From positions 1 through 32,603 of the forward strand of contig NZ_BMKR01000056.1 of assembly GCF_014644435.1 (NCBI RefSeq): DNA of 32,603 nucleotides, in the 5' to 3' direction. Numbering within the stretch: the first letter of the stretch is position 1; every line of letters begins with the position of its first letter. The notes below the pieces were generated by a model. The model worked only from the letters and a program-made list of their open reading frames with translations. It was not told the DNA's origin and searched no databases. Both the position numbers and the translations under genes were made by a program. Origin of the DNA: Paenibacillus albidus. GTDB taxonomy: Bacteria > Bacillota > Bacilli > Paenibacillales > Paenibacillaceae. Below, piece after piece: positions 1-8,274 of this stretch.

Positions 1-63
1 CCATTTGACTCTATACGGAGAGCTTAAAGGTAAAATTATTCGCGGTCAAGGTACTAGGTCACA

Positions 64-540
64 TTATAGTTCTTTTGGATTTTTGTAACACCAATTTCCA
101 TCATAAGGTCTGTTCGCTATCTTTTCTAAGTCATTTAACGTATAGAACCAATCATCTTCCATCCATACTTTCGTATTTGGATAGTTTTTTAGAACTTTAA
201 ATAGAACATCAAATAATAAGTCTTCATTGTCACAAAAACCATCTACTATTATTGCTTCAAAAAATTCTGTATCCCTTCCTGACCAATCAAAGGAAATATT
301 TTGAAATTTATAAGGCTCATCATAAAAATCAATACATAATTGCCTTGATGAACTTTCAACAAATGGTAGATCACTTATATTTGATCTGACATGTTTTAAT
401 TGGTTGTTACCATTTGCCTTCTTAAAACTGACTCCATAAAATAAGTTTAACTCAATGCAAAAATCTTCTGTATACTGCAAAAGATCAGTTAATGGAATGT
501 TACTACCAGTTTCGAATAAAACGAATGCAGAAATACCCAT
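64..540 (-). CDS. Hypothetical acidic protein, immunity-protein-like
   Basis: This 158-residue soluble protein has no signal peptide or membrane segment. I chose the ATG at 540 because GGGGCGGTGA lies just upstream on the minus strand; the open frame continues to 609 without a better start. The C-terminal half is rich in Asp, Glu and Trp (WMEDDWFYTLNDLEKIA, then DGNWCYKNP), a composition typical of small immunity proteins of polymorphic toxin systems. That assignment is inference from composition and from the neighbouring toxin/immunity-like remnants; I do not recognise a named family. No partner toxin is visible, so it may be an orphan immunity gene. The low GC matches the accessory block up to 4600 and differs from the GC-richer DNA after it. 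Confidence 0.6.
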   Translation of the reverse strand: MGISAFVLFETGSNIPLTDLLQYTEDFCIELNLFYGVSFKKANGNNQLKHVRSNISDLPFVESSSRQLCIDFYDEPYKFQNISFDWSGRDTEFFEAIIVDGFCDNEDLLFDVLFKVLKNYPNTKVWMEDDWFYTLNDLEKIANRPYDGNWCYKNPKEL

Positions 541-693
541 TATTTTATCACCGCCCCTAGTTCTTCTAAATGAGCATTTTGCATAATTAAACTTTCGATT
601 CAAAGTCATAGTCTGGCTACAGTTAAATCTCCGCTTTTAACATCTGTATTATAAATGTGCAGACGGGCAGAATTTCGGGTGAAGCTAGAATTT

Positions 694-1480
694 TTAAGCG
701 GCGTTTTGGACTCGTTGCTTCGAGATCGCAAGTGCAGAGGCAAGTAACATTATCGCTTTTAAATACAGGTGGGTCATTAGTTTTCCAATCCCCCAAACGT
801 GGAGTTGGTCTGCGGTCAAATAGGTCTTCATTCGAGAATTACAACGTTCCACACTGGTTCGTTTATTATAAAGCTCCTTCCAGCCATGCCTAAAGGACAA
901 ACCACTTGACCTGTCGCATGCGGACAACGGAATTTCAAATGTGTCTTCTCTTGTCCCCAATACGTCCTGGGAAAGCCCATCGAACAGCAGGGCGTACCTT
1001 TGCGAGTGATCCCCGCTGGCGGTTCCTTTTCATTTCGGGGATTTAGCGGAATAATAGTTTGTGCCTTGACCTTCCTTGCCGCCTCATAGTTTTTCATTTG
1101 ATCACAGCCCGCATCCAGCATGAAGAATTTCACTTTAGATTTCGCAGCGACAAGCGCCTTGAGCGCCATTGGAAGTTCACTCTGTGCATCGGCGACCAAA
1201 TGTAGCTTATAACCAAACCACTTGGCTTTGTTGCCAAACGTATCAAACTTTGCCCCCAGTTGGCATTACCGATGAGTTCGCTTTTTAGCTTGGGTTCTTT
1301 TTTCTCGTAGGCGTGAATGGCTTGACGGCAATGTCCATCCGCTCCTCGGGGTGAGGGATTTCTCAATTTTCTCGCGTAAGGACGTAGGTCTAGTGCGCTA
1401 AAAAAGAGTGGAAATCATTCTTTGGATTCGATTTTTTGAAGTTCCTCAAAGGAAAACAGACTTTCTTGTAAAATAAACAA
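694..1480 (-). pseudogene. Decayed DDE transposase (IS4/IS5-like superfamily)
   Basis: Reading the minus strand across several frames gives a recognisable DDE transposase. A TTG start at 1480 follows GAGGAGG and opens FSFEELQKIESK. After a TGA comes FFSALDLRPYARKLRN, then SELIGNANWG, a frameshift, KFDTFGNKAKWFGYKLHL, LDAGCDQMKNYEAARK, and at the C-terminus RTSVERCNSRMKTYL with LMTHLYLKAIMLLASALA. At least one stop, two frameshifts and an apparent internal deletion (between the GHCRQAI and HAYEKKE segments) disable it. A DDE transposase of this kind would cut and join IS ends; this copy cannot. The exact IS family is not certain from reading alone. Confidence 0.75.
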
Positions 1481-1585
1481 AGGGAACTTCCTCCTCTTGA
1501 GTGTTTAGGTTTGGCCACCAAAAAACTTCTCCAAGTTGGGGTGAAGTCCTTTTTTATACCCAAAATCCCTTTGTATAACAAGGGC

Positions 1586-1936
1586 TTAGATTAATGCAAA
1601 ATGCTCAAGTATTAATTTAAAATCATTATCGATAATCACAAAATCATTGCTAACATTAACAAGTGAATCAGAATAACTCTCCTCTAATCTGCATTTGAGT
1701 TCATTCATTTGAGGTAATACTTGTACATATATATAAATCTCTGTGATTTTGTGGCTATCAGAATCAAGAAACATTGTAACATTAGTAATGTCGTTTTCCT
1801 TTCGATTCACCTGATTAACACTGTAGATAATCTTATTTTTGTCTTCAACTCTCTTTTTTTCAATGCCGAATAGGCTACCTAAATTGATGTAATTGGGATT
1901 CCCTTTTCTAAATATCGAGACTAGATCAACTAACAA
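1586..1936 (-). pseudogene. Truncated copy of an immunity-like gene (module A)
   Basis: The open frame encodes LVSIFRKGNPNYINLGSLFG and onward, and it aligns along its length with the C-terminal two thirds of the protein at 2556-3080 (LVEIFRGGQPNYSSLGEMFG). Reading the same frame further upstream gives RFFEKPPNGLLVDL, which continues the match to KFTESSFQELVIGL. The first roughly 50 residues of the homologue are missing. The frame joins directly to the tail of the upstream 1930-2202 fragment, so a deletion seems to have fused the two genes. The apparent start is only a TTG without a ribosome binding site. The function is unknown; an immunity role is inferred from the module layout. Confidence 0.55.
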
Positions 1937-2202
1937 ACCATTGGGAGGCTTTTCAAAAAAATCTTATCGTTTACTTTAGCATACTCTTCTTCTCTATAAA
2001 TTCGCATTATTTCAGGATTATTCCTAAATGAATTTTGAATGTCTGCAAAAATATCCTTTACATCGTTACATGGGACACTCCAACCGTTTGGTCCCCTTTT
2101 CATACTAATTATAATACCATTTGGAAGAGTCGCACGGATTTCTGCTGCATCAAACGCAATGGCCGTTTCAAAGTCTTGCCAACTAAACAATACACAGGCC
2201 AA
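1930..2202 (-). pseudogene. Fragment of a toxin-tail-like protein (module A)
   Basis: The segment FETAIAFDAAEIRATLPNG is clearly paralogous to LETAVYFDMAEIRAVTPNG encoded near 3270. Similarity continues through MKRGPNGW / IKRGTGGW and about 30 further helical residues. The only start in frame is a TTG at 2202 with no Shine-Dalgarno sequence, and the upstream sequence in frame hits a stop. The last residues (KIFLKSLPMVC) have no counterpart and come from reading out of frame into the truncated downstream gene. I read this as the C-terminal piece of a larger protein, left after deletion. No function can be assigned from the sequence. Confidence 0.5.
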
Positions 2203-2259
2203 TCATGGTGGTATCTGACCATAATCAACCTGTTTTATGTAACGCTTTACGTTATTTAG

Positions 2260-2555
2260 GTTATAAATTATCAAGCATTACTGGGCGTACAAAATGAAAT
2301 GACTAAATCATCTTTAAACGAGTATTACATGGGTTAGGTGTGTTATTGGTTGAATTCGTTCGGCAATGGGTGGGTCTTTTTGAACCGCTACTTTTTAACG
2401 GCAAATGAAAAAGAAACCTCAACACAAGCGGCTATCTCGCATGGTGACGTGATTGGTTTTGTTGTGGCTTCCTCTGTTGGAGTTGTATGAGGATTTACAC
2501 AAAATTATTGACAACTCCACACATTTCCCTCAACAGACTCAACCAATATTCACAT
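2260..2555. other. Gene-poor stretch, possible coding debris
   Basis: I find no gene with a credible start here. A plus-strand frame around 2372-2490 reads NRYFLTANEKETSTQAA then a hydrophobic end before TGA, which could be the tail of a lost gene. It has no start codon with a ribosome binding site and no recognisable family. No strong terminator or repeat was seen. Confidence 0.3.
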
Positions 2556-3080
2556 TTACTCACAAATAATAATAATCCTATATTCCCTATCTGTAATAAT
2601 AAACTTGTCATTAAAACCAATGGATAAACCCTCATATTTTTCGTTAATCGTATCTTTAATTGTTAACATATCTAACCCTTCCCGAACATATAAAATTAGA
2701 TCGTTAATATTTCGATTCATAGGATCAAGGTACATCTCAACTCTTATAATATCATTTAAATTTCTTTCAATATTGGTTATAATGTATACTACTTTCTCGA
2801 TATCTCCCTCAACCTTTGTATCGTTACCGAACATTTCACCAAGTGATGAGTAGTTCGGTTGCCCCCCTCTAAATATTTCCACCAACCCTATAACTAACTC
2901 CTGAAATGAACTTTCTGTAAATTTTACTTTTAACAATTCCCAAGAGTTATCAACCATCCAACTCATATCATGGGGATCATTATCACTATCGTCCAAAATT
3001 CCAATAACTACAGGTTTTCTGTAAAGAAATTTCAAATTAATTCTTTCATCATTATTTATAAACACTAAACTCCCCTCCAA
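2556..3080 (-). CDS. Hypothetical protein, immunity-like (module B)
   Basis: This 174-residue acidic, probably soluble protein is the complete homologue of the truncated 1586-1936 copy. It contains the stretch DDSDNDPHDMSWMVDNSW near residues 30-47, the conserved core LVEIFRGGQPNYSSLG near 64-79, and a beta-rich C-terminus ending in FNDKFIITDREYRIIIICE. Its start overlaps the end of the 3052-3270 fragment by 29 bases, so the pair was probably co-translated. Small acidic proteins overlapping the end of a toxin tail are typically immunity proteins; that role is inferred from layout alone. The family is not recognised. Confidence 0.5.
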   Translation of the reverse strand: MEGSLVFINNDERINLKFLYRKPVVIGILDDSDNDPHDMSWMVDNSWELLKVKFTESSFQELVIGLVEIFRGGQPNYSSLGEMFGNDTKVEGDIEKVVYIITNIERNLNDIIRVEMYLDPMNRNINDLILYVREGLDMLTIKDTINEKYEGLSIGFNDKFIITDREYRIIIICE

Positions 3081-3270
3081 TTCCCCCTGCCATTTTACTT
3101 ATAGTATAACCTTCTTTAAATAATGCTTGAGCCATAGGGTCACTAGAAAGTTCTCTTTGTGTTTGTTTATAAATTTTCTCAACATCCAGCGGATTGATCG
3201 TCCATCCACCAGTTCCTCGCTTAATACTAAACGTTACCCCATTTGGAGTCACAGCCCTTATTTCTGCCAT
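3052..3270 (-). pseudogene. Fragment of a toxin-tail-like protein (module B)
   Basis: The ATG at 3270 opens MAEIRAVTPNGVTFSIKRG, but it has no ribosome binding site. The homology with the module A fragment starts eight codons earlier (LETAVYFD), where the frame is soon closed by a TAG. The true protein therefore began upstream and is now broken. Directly upstream, in another frame, DKEGNVIGR can be read, which would join to this segment after one frameshift. The 29-base overlap with the downstream gene supports an original toxin/immunity-style pair. The biochemical activity is unknown. Confidence 0.45.
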
Positions 3271-3290
3271 ATCGAAATATACCGCTGTTT

Positions 3291-3430
3291 CTAGATCTGC
3301 AATAATCTACCTATCACATTACCCTCTTTATCAAAAAGTAGACCATGCTCAAATGGCTCATTTCTAATACCGTCTTCCAAATGTTTAACTGTAGAGGGTG
3401 CTTTATATGTTAAAATATGGTATACCAATT
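3291..3430 (-). pseudogene. Upstream remnant of the module B protein
   Basis: A minus-strand frame reads KAPSTVKHLEDGIRNEPFEH, then GLLFDKEGNVIGRLLQI and a TAG at 3291-3293. Phrases such as LLFDKEGNVI resemble the junction regions of secreted polymorphic toxins and phage-type proteins, from memory of such families. With one frameshift it would continue into the 3052-3270 fragment. It overlaps the start region of the plus-strand gene at 3456 only marginally. This is a weak call based on coding-like composition and position. Confidence 0.3.
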
Positions 3431-3455
3431 CAACTTTAACTGGAGGTTTTCTATA

Positions 3456-3743
3456 ATGGCTTGGTTAATTGTGTTCATGATTATTGGATGTGCGTTCATT
3501 GCAGCATATATTTTATCCAAGGATAAATCTCCAAAACGAAAATATATCGTCTGGGGGAGCTTCACGATGCTCCCGATTTCCCCGCTAATCTCCTGGATTG
3601 TATCTATGCTGTATGCGGATTATGTGCATGACGGATTCGCAGGGATTGGATTATTGATGATCCTGACTCCACTATTATTCATAGTTGGGCTCGTACTCTT
3701 ACTTATAGGACTCTTCAGAAAAGACAAGATCGGATCAGATTAA
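3456..3743 (+). CDS. Small integral membrane protein
   Basis: The 95-residue protein begins at the ATG at 3456, eight or nine bases after GGAGG; an upstream in-frame start at 3417 lacks a ribosome binding site. Three hydrophobic segments are evident: WLIVFMIIGCAFIAAYIL near residues 3-20, a middle segment around WGSFTMLPISPLISWIVSML, and GIGLLMILTPLLFIVGLVLL near 69-88, followed by a charged tail. No catalytic motif is visible. It lies alone on the plus strand between minus-strand remnants, and no terminator follows. The function is unknown. Confidence 0.65.
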   Translation: MAWLIVFMIIGCAFIAAYILSKDKSPKRKYIVWGSFTMLPISPLISWIVSMLYADYVHDGFAGIGLLMILTPLLFIVGLVLLLIGLFRKDKIGSD

Positions 3744-3765
3744 TAAAGCTTTAGAGGCGTGTCTT

Positions 3766-3870
3766 CAAACTACTTTAGCCACAGTAAAAATAGAGGTCAG
3801 TGATAAAAAAGCCCCGAAAGTGCAGGAGAGATTGTCATAACGAGTGGCTAGTCTGCGATAATGTTCTTGC
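3766..3870 (-). pseudogene. C-terminal remnant of an IS5-like transposase
   Basis: The minus strand reads YRRLATRYDNLSCTFGAFLS and on to a TGA at 3766-3768. The phrase RRLATRYD near the C-terminus is characteristic of IS5-family transposases of the IS427 type (from memory). No upstream domain is present in this frame, so only the tail survives. Confidence 0.45.
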
Positions 3871-3896
3871 GTAATCCATCGCCAAAGGAGCAAAGT

Positions 3897-4187
3897 TCAC
3901 CTTGTCCGATCATGCAAAATAAATGGGTCCAGGCTAGCAATGTCCATAGGCGAATAAAAGCTCTTGCCGAACGAATCAATCCGCCATCTTTTGCTGTAAT
4001 ACGTCGAGTGACACTCACTGTATTCCACCAGATCGACTACTTTGCCCCGGAAACCCTCCGAGTTGGCCGCTGTCATGTACGTCATGATATGATCCAGCAC
4101 GGGTTTGGAATAATACAGGGGTAGTCGGTGTTGCAACAAATAATTGCGGAGCGTACCGTGATCCGGTTCGATTGCGATATGAGACAT
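3897..4187 (-). pseudogene. N-terminal remnant of a transposase
   Basis: The ATG at 4187 follows AAGGAGAG and opens MSHIAIEPDHGTLRNYLLQH, then YYSKPVLDHIMTYMTAANSE and GKVVDLVEYSECH, a typical N-terminus of large DDE transposases found in Paenibacillus. After SECH the frame degenerates (STYYSKRWRIDSFGKS) and stops, with no DDE catalytic part. It abuts the tail of a different transposase at 3766-3870. The family cannot be fixed from the N-terminus alone. Confidence 0.5.
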
Positions 4188-4299
4188 TGCGATCTCTCCT
4201 TCGTGTAAAAATGCGTTGTGGTGACTACTTTTTACCACAAGGAGAATGCTTTGTCTCTATTTATTATCTTGGTAATTTAATGGAAGCGAATTTGCTCAT

Positions 4300-4579
4300 T
4301 TATAGCTCATAATAATGATTGGAGGCGTCGATAAAGCCGCGGACATCATTTTTATAAACCTCGGCTACTCCCGAATCGTCAAAAAAGGAGGCCGGACTGT
4401 ACTCCGGTTCTATGATTACTTGACCCAAAGAGTTTAGGTAGCCATGAAGCTGGAACTTTTCCGACCAAAAGGGATATAATCCTGTTCCTTTCTCTGTAGA
4501 GGAGGGATTAGGAATATCGGCGCTGCTGCAGCGGTTAAAGCGGACAATAGCATAACAAGGAAAAGCGTTATTTTTTCAT
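4300..4579 (-). pseudogene. Broken WG-repeat secreted protein gene
   Basis: The minus strand starts with ATG AAA AAA and then TAA. Restoring the frame gives a signal peptide (TLFLVMLLSALTAAAAP). After a second frame change comes a WG-repeat-like module: LYPFWSEKFQLHGYLNSLGQ, VIIEPEYSPASFFDDSG, EVYKNDVRGFIDASNHYYEL, ending in TAA at 4300. WG repeats (Gly-Tyr-Leu/Ile-Asp/Asn ... Ile-Ile-x-Pro-x-Tyr) normally occur in long arrays, so most of the gene has been deleted. The call rests on visible repeat phrasing; two frameshifts are seen directly. Confidence 0.55.
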
Positions 4580-4712
4580 ATTCTCACCTGTCATATAAAA
4601 TGGTCATTGCTGAACCCAGTATAAGAAAGGCAGGCTGTCTGATCTACGGACTATAAGTCACATTTTAGAGGCGGAAAATTTGTTAAGTATTATAGACTTT
4701 TTTGAAATTTTA

Positions 4713-4745
4713 TATAATAGCGTAGTATTTTTTCCGATAATACTA
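4713..4745 (+). promoter_or_regulatory. Putative -10 and adjacent inverted repeat upstream of the SLH gene
   Basis: TATAAT at 4713-4718 is a perfect -10 hexamer. It is followed by an inverted repeat with 7-bp arms (TAGTATT at 4723-4729, AATACTA at 4739-4745, 9-base spacer). The repeat would cover the transcription start region, so it could be an operator or a 5-prime hairpin of the leader. No good -35 is seen. Confidence 0.4.
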
Positions 4746-4770
4746 TTTACACGACTATATAAGGAGGGGA

Positions 4771-7602
4771 ATGTATCCGGAAATTAGGATATGCAACATG
4801 ATATCAACACATATGAGGCCATTCATCATTGGTTTGCTGGTTGTAGTGCTGTTCTGCGCTCACAATGTGCCAGTTTCCGCAGACAGAGCATTTACCGACA
4901 CCCAGCATTCCTACGCGGCTGAAGCCATTGACAGATTTTCAGCGCAAGGCATTATTACCGGCTATCAGGATGGAAGCTTTCAACCCTACCGCCCAATTTC
5001 AAGGCAAGAGTGGGCGAGTCTTTTTATTAAAACCGTGAACTGGTCTGCTGTCTACAGCGGAGGAGCATTGCCATTAACGGATGTGTCCGTGTGGGCGGTT
5101 CCGTATGTACATACCTTGTATGAGAGGAACATAATTGAAGACATCGGCGGAACGTTGCTTAACGCCAAAAGTGGAATGACCCGCGAGGAGATGGCGGTTG
5201 GTTATGCCAGATATTTTGGTGTTTCGGATGGGGTACAGCTTTCCGGTGTTCCTGGTTTTACAGATCGGCCCGATATTTCCGCACATGCCCTAACAAGCGT
5301 ATGGCTGGTAGAGCAATTGGGATTAATGCAGGGAGATGAGCAGTATCGTTTTTGGCCCAAAGAGCCTGTCCAGCGGCAAGCCGCAGTTATGGTGGCTTTT
5401 CGGCTGTTGATGGGCGGGGACGATCTGCGGGAACGGGCGAGGCGGTTATTGGAGCCGCCAAGTCAATCTGGTAAAATGATAGCCCCCATTGGGCATCCCT
5501 TTTTAACTGCTCCGGAATTGGATAGAGCAGCGCCAGGAGTGGTTGGAGAGAACGAGGTGCCGGTGGCGGGCACACCTACGGCGACGGCTACACCAACGTC
5601 GCCGCCTGTAGTACCGGCGACGGCTACACCAACGTCGCCGCCTGTGGTACCTGCGACGGCTACACCAATGTCGCCGCCTGTAGTACCGGCGACGGCTACA
5701 CCAACGTCGCCGCCTGTAGTACCGGCGACGGCTACACCAACGTCGCCGCCTGTAGTACCGGCGACGGCTACACCAACGTCGCCGCCTGTGGTACCGGCGA
5801 CGGCTACACCAACGTCACCGCCTGTGGTACCGGCGACGGCTACACCAACGTCACCGCCTGTGGTACCGGCGACGCCAAGACCACCCGCACCGCCAGTGAT
5901 CCCGGCGGGGCCAAGACCGCCCGCGCCGCCCGTTATTCCGGCCACGCCAACGCCAACCGCGCCGCCAGTGATTCCGGCGACGGCCATGCCGACCACACCG
6001 TCGGTGGATCACAGTGTGATTCATTCAGTTTATCTGGCGACGTATACAATAGATCAGGCGGCTGCACTGGACCCTTCGTCCTGGAGTATGCAGTTCACCT
6101 TCAAGGATGCGGGCGGCGAAGTGATATTGCCGGATGAGCTGCCGGGAGACCTGCAAATTCGGTGCCAGGACTCTTACGGGATATTTGATGGGGATGGACG
6201 CATCGTCAATCTGCACATGATCCCGGTTGTCGGTTCGGAAATTCCTCTGAAGCTAAGCGTGAATTCTCCATCCACCGGAGTGAATTTTAGATCTGAGGCC
6301 CGGTTAACTGTTGTGGCCGGACAACGGAAAGAGCAATATTTTGCAGTCTCCATTATGCTCCAGGGAAGTGGAACGGTTGCTCCGACGCTGGATGATATCA
6401 GGCAGGCACGCAGTATGCTTTCCAAAATTGATCCCAATCTCAACATCACCTGGGCGATGGACACCAATTTTGTTTTTGCGGAATCCAACCGTCCTGTGCT
6501 TCAGGAAATAGTGGAGAATGTAGACCGATACGGGGATGAGATTGGAATTGCATCAGGGTATCCCAACAATATATACAGTTTGAGCGAATGGGCAGACAAC
6601 ATGAACGACTGGCTGTATATGTATCGTTATAACGCGCTGAACCCTTTGCATGAAGGCGGAACGTCGGGGCAAGCTTCTGTTCTGAACAGCATTCCGCCCA
6701 AGTACCTTCCCAAATCCTTATCCAGTCAAGCCGTCAATCCCGAGCAGGTGGAATGGCTCCACACCCATTTTGGCATTACTTCCTATATGGGGTGGGCAGC
6801 GACACAATATAATGTCAACCATATGTACGGTGAGGGTTCGCCTCTGATGCCTTATTGGTCTAACCGGAACAGTCCACTCGTTCCCGCGCAGGGAATGGCC
6901 GATAACAGTGGCTCGGTGTTTATGAACTCCGTCACTGTTGATCCGATCGGTTCGCGTTATATTGACAAATCTTCACGCTGGACCATACATCCAGGTGATC
7001 CATATGTCACTGAATCTGACGCTGTGCCCCAGTTGCACACCGCTTTACAATATTTGAATAATCCGTACCAGAAGCTGAACACGGTGAATTATCTTTCCAT
7101 CACATTAAATATGGACTGGACGATAAGAGATCCCAAAATGTCCAAGAGTTGGGCAGATTTTGTGGACCGTTTTCCGGCTGACAATGAGGTTCATATCGTA
7201 GGTGCGGATGAATTGGGAAAAATCTATCAGGCAGCTGCGGGATCAAGCAACCAGCATTCGGAGTTTTCACTTATGTTCAGGGGTTCGGGATATACAACCG
7301 TACTGGATAATAACAATTCACCGGCAAATCTGCGGTATCTATGGACGGAAAATGCATCACAGCGGATTATTCTCGCCAAAGAGGATGGAGATTCGGCATG
7401 GTCAATCATTGATTTTACCGACTATACCGTCACTCCCGTTCCAAAGACGCCTTATAATCTGGATTTGCTGACTGATGTAAGTTACGTGACAGGAAGGAAT
7501 TTCAAAATAGCCCCGGCGGCTCCGTTGACAGCTGATGAAATCCGGCGGGTCAAAGAGCGATTACAAGAGATTTATTTTGCCGAAGCCGTCAAATATGAAT
7601 AA
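4771..7602 (+). CDS. SLH-domain surface protein with a large C-terminal domain
   Basis: This 943-residue protein is exported and attached to the cell wall. A signal peptide (FIIGLLVVVLFCA to VSA, about residues 18-37) is followed by three SLH repeats at about 40-88, 101-149 and 163-213, which bind pyruvylated secondary cell-wall polymer. Residues 273-368 are eight near-identical copies of ATPTSPPVVPAT, then three diverged PPAPPVIPA copies, forming an extended linker. Residues 410-943 form a large folded region including ITWAMDTNFVFAES, YNALNPLHEGGTSG and PLMPYWSNRN. From memory this resembles DUF3863-type proteins, with a fold like sugar-acting enzymes, but no activity can be assigned. The ATG at 4771 is only three or four bases after GGAGG, so 4798 or 4813 are possible starts. 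A terminator follows immediately. Confidence 0.85.
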   Translation: MYPEIRICNMISTHMRPFIIGLLVVVLFCAHNVPVSADRAFTDTQHSYAAEAIDRFSAQGIITGYQDGSFQPYRPISRQEWASLFIKTVNWSAVYSGGALPLTDVSVWAVPYVHTLYERNIIEDIGGTLLNAKSGMTREEMAVGYARYFGVSDGVQLSGVPGFTDRPDISAHALTSVWLVEQLGLMQGDEQYRFWPKEPVQRQAAVMVAFRLLMGGDDLRERARRLLEPPSQSGKMIAPIGHPFLTAPELDRAAPGVVGENEVPVAGTPTATATPTSPPVVPATATPTSPPVVPATATPMSPPVVPATATPTSPPVVPATATPTSPPVVPATATPTSPPVVPATATPTSPPVVPATATPTSPPVVPATPRPPAPPVIPAGPRPPAPPVIPATPTPTAPPVIPATAMPTTPSVDHSVIHSVYLATYTIDQAAALDPSSWSMQFTFKDAGGEVILPDELPGDLQIRCQDSYGIFDGDGRIVNLHMIPVVGSEIPLKLSVNSPSTGVNFRSEARLTVVAGQRKEQYFAVSIMLQGSGTVAPTLDDIRQARSMLSKIDPNLNITWAMDTNFVFAESNRPVLQEIVENVDRYGDEIGIASGYPNNIYSLSEWADNMNDWLYMYRYNALNPLHEGGTSGQASVLNSIPPKYLPKSLSSQAVNPEQVEWLHTHFGITSYMGWAATQYNVNHMYGEGSPLMPYWSNRNSPLVPAQGMADNSGSVFMNSVTVDPIGSRYIDKSSRWTIHPGDPYVTESDAVPQLHTALQYLNNPYQKLNTVNYLSITLNMDWTIRDPKMSKSWADFVDRFPADNEVHIVGADELGKIYQAAAGSSNQHSEFSLMFRGSGYTTVLDNNNSPANLRYLWTENASQRIILAKEDGDSAWSIIDFTDYTVTPVPKTPYNLDLLTDVSYVTGRNFKIAPAAPLTADEIRRVKERLQEIYFAEAVKYE
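5587..5874 (+). repeat. 36-bp tandem repeat in the coding region (8 copies)
   Basis: Eight 36-bp units encode ATPTSPPVVPAT (one copy has Met for Thr). They differ mainly at silent positions such as GTA/GTG and TCG/TCA. Three diverged units follow to about 5982. Near-identity at the DNA level implies recent unit duplication, so copy number may vary between strains. Confidence 0.9.
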
Positions 7603-7651
7603 AAAAATCTTCCAAATCCACGCTATATGGTGGAGATGGAAGATTTTTTTT
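7603..7651 (+). terminator. Rho-independent terminator of the SLH gene
   Basis: An inverted repeat (AAAATCTTCCA...TCCAC paired with GTGGA...TGGAAGATTTT) starts directly at the stop codon and ends in a long T run. The A-rich left side lets it work in both directions. Confidence 0.8.
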
Positions 7652-7733
7652 GCTGGATACGGCAAGAGAGGAGGCGTTGTATTTCCTGACTAACGGATGT
7701 TTTACATAACTGGACAGTCACAAGTTCTCACGC

Positions 7734-8151
7734 TCAAGAAGCCAACGAATCGCCGTCAAAATCAGGTAAAGCCTGCCTGTAAGGCGTTCGCAGATAGCGG
7801 AAAAACAGAACCGGAACGCGACCTGAAAAACGCAAGACGATCAGTTGTAGCAGTCCCATCGCGATGCATTGATACATGACGAATCCTTCGATCGTCTGAA
7901 GAGTCCGCCTAATTCGACTCTGGTCTTGTTCGTCCGTCACCTCTTCGAACGGATAGGCATCTTCCTTTTTTAAAATTCCGGTTCAGCTTCGGCATTGACT
8001 TGCTCCATAAGCGGTATAGTAAGCAACGCCCCCTGACTGAGTGCCGGAGGAGCATTCCCGCATCCCCACACTTTCCCTGATCATCCAATACGTAGGAGAC
8101 CGAGTCTCCGGCAATGACGCGCTTGATTCGCTTTCGCGTTGCCATTTCCAT
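7734..8151 (-). pseudogene. C-terminal remnant of a DDE transposase
   Basis: On the minus strand LTIPLMEQVNAEAEPEF is followed by TAA in a run of A residues. After a one-base shift, EDAYPFEEVTDEQDQSRIRR continues into TLQTIEGFVMYQCIAMGLLQ and RVPVLFFRYLRTP, a C-terminal region familiar from Bacillales DDE transposases. The beginning (MATRKRIKRVIAGDSVSYVL) is also shifted relative to the rest. No complete catalytic triad is present. It lies between the SLH terminator and the serine hydrolase gene, so no functional gene covers 7652-8274. Confidence 0.5.
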
Positions 8152-8274
8152 CTCCTCAGCATTGACTTTAAGCCTATACCCCTAACGATTTAAGAATCAA
8201 TTAAGGATTGGACAAAGATTGGATAAGATTTGTTTGTGTATGATAGGGCTAACTTTACGGAAAGGAATAGGAAT

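Noticed and set aside
2..88. Possible end of a plus-strand gene entering from the left edge (LYGELKGKIIRGQ and on)
   Set aside because: Only 28 codons are visible, it overlaps the end of the minus-strand gene at 64, and no family could be recognised.
5463..5996. Minus-strand Gly/Val/Ala-rich frame opposite the SLH linker
   Set aside because: It is the mirror of the 36-bp repeat in the SLH gene and has no ribosome binding site.
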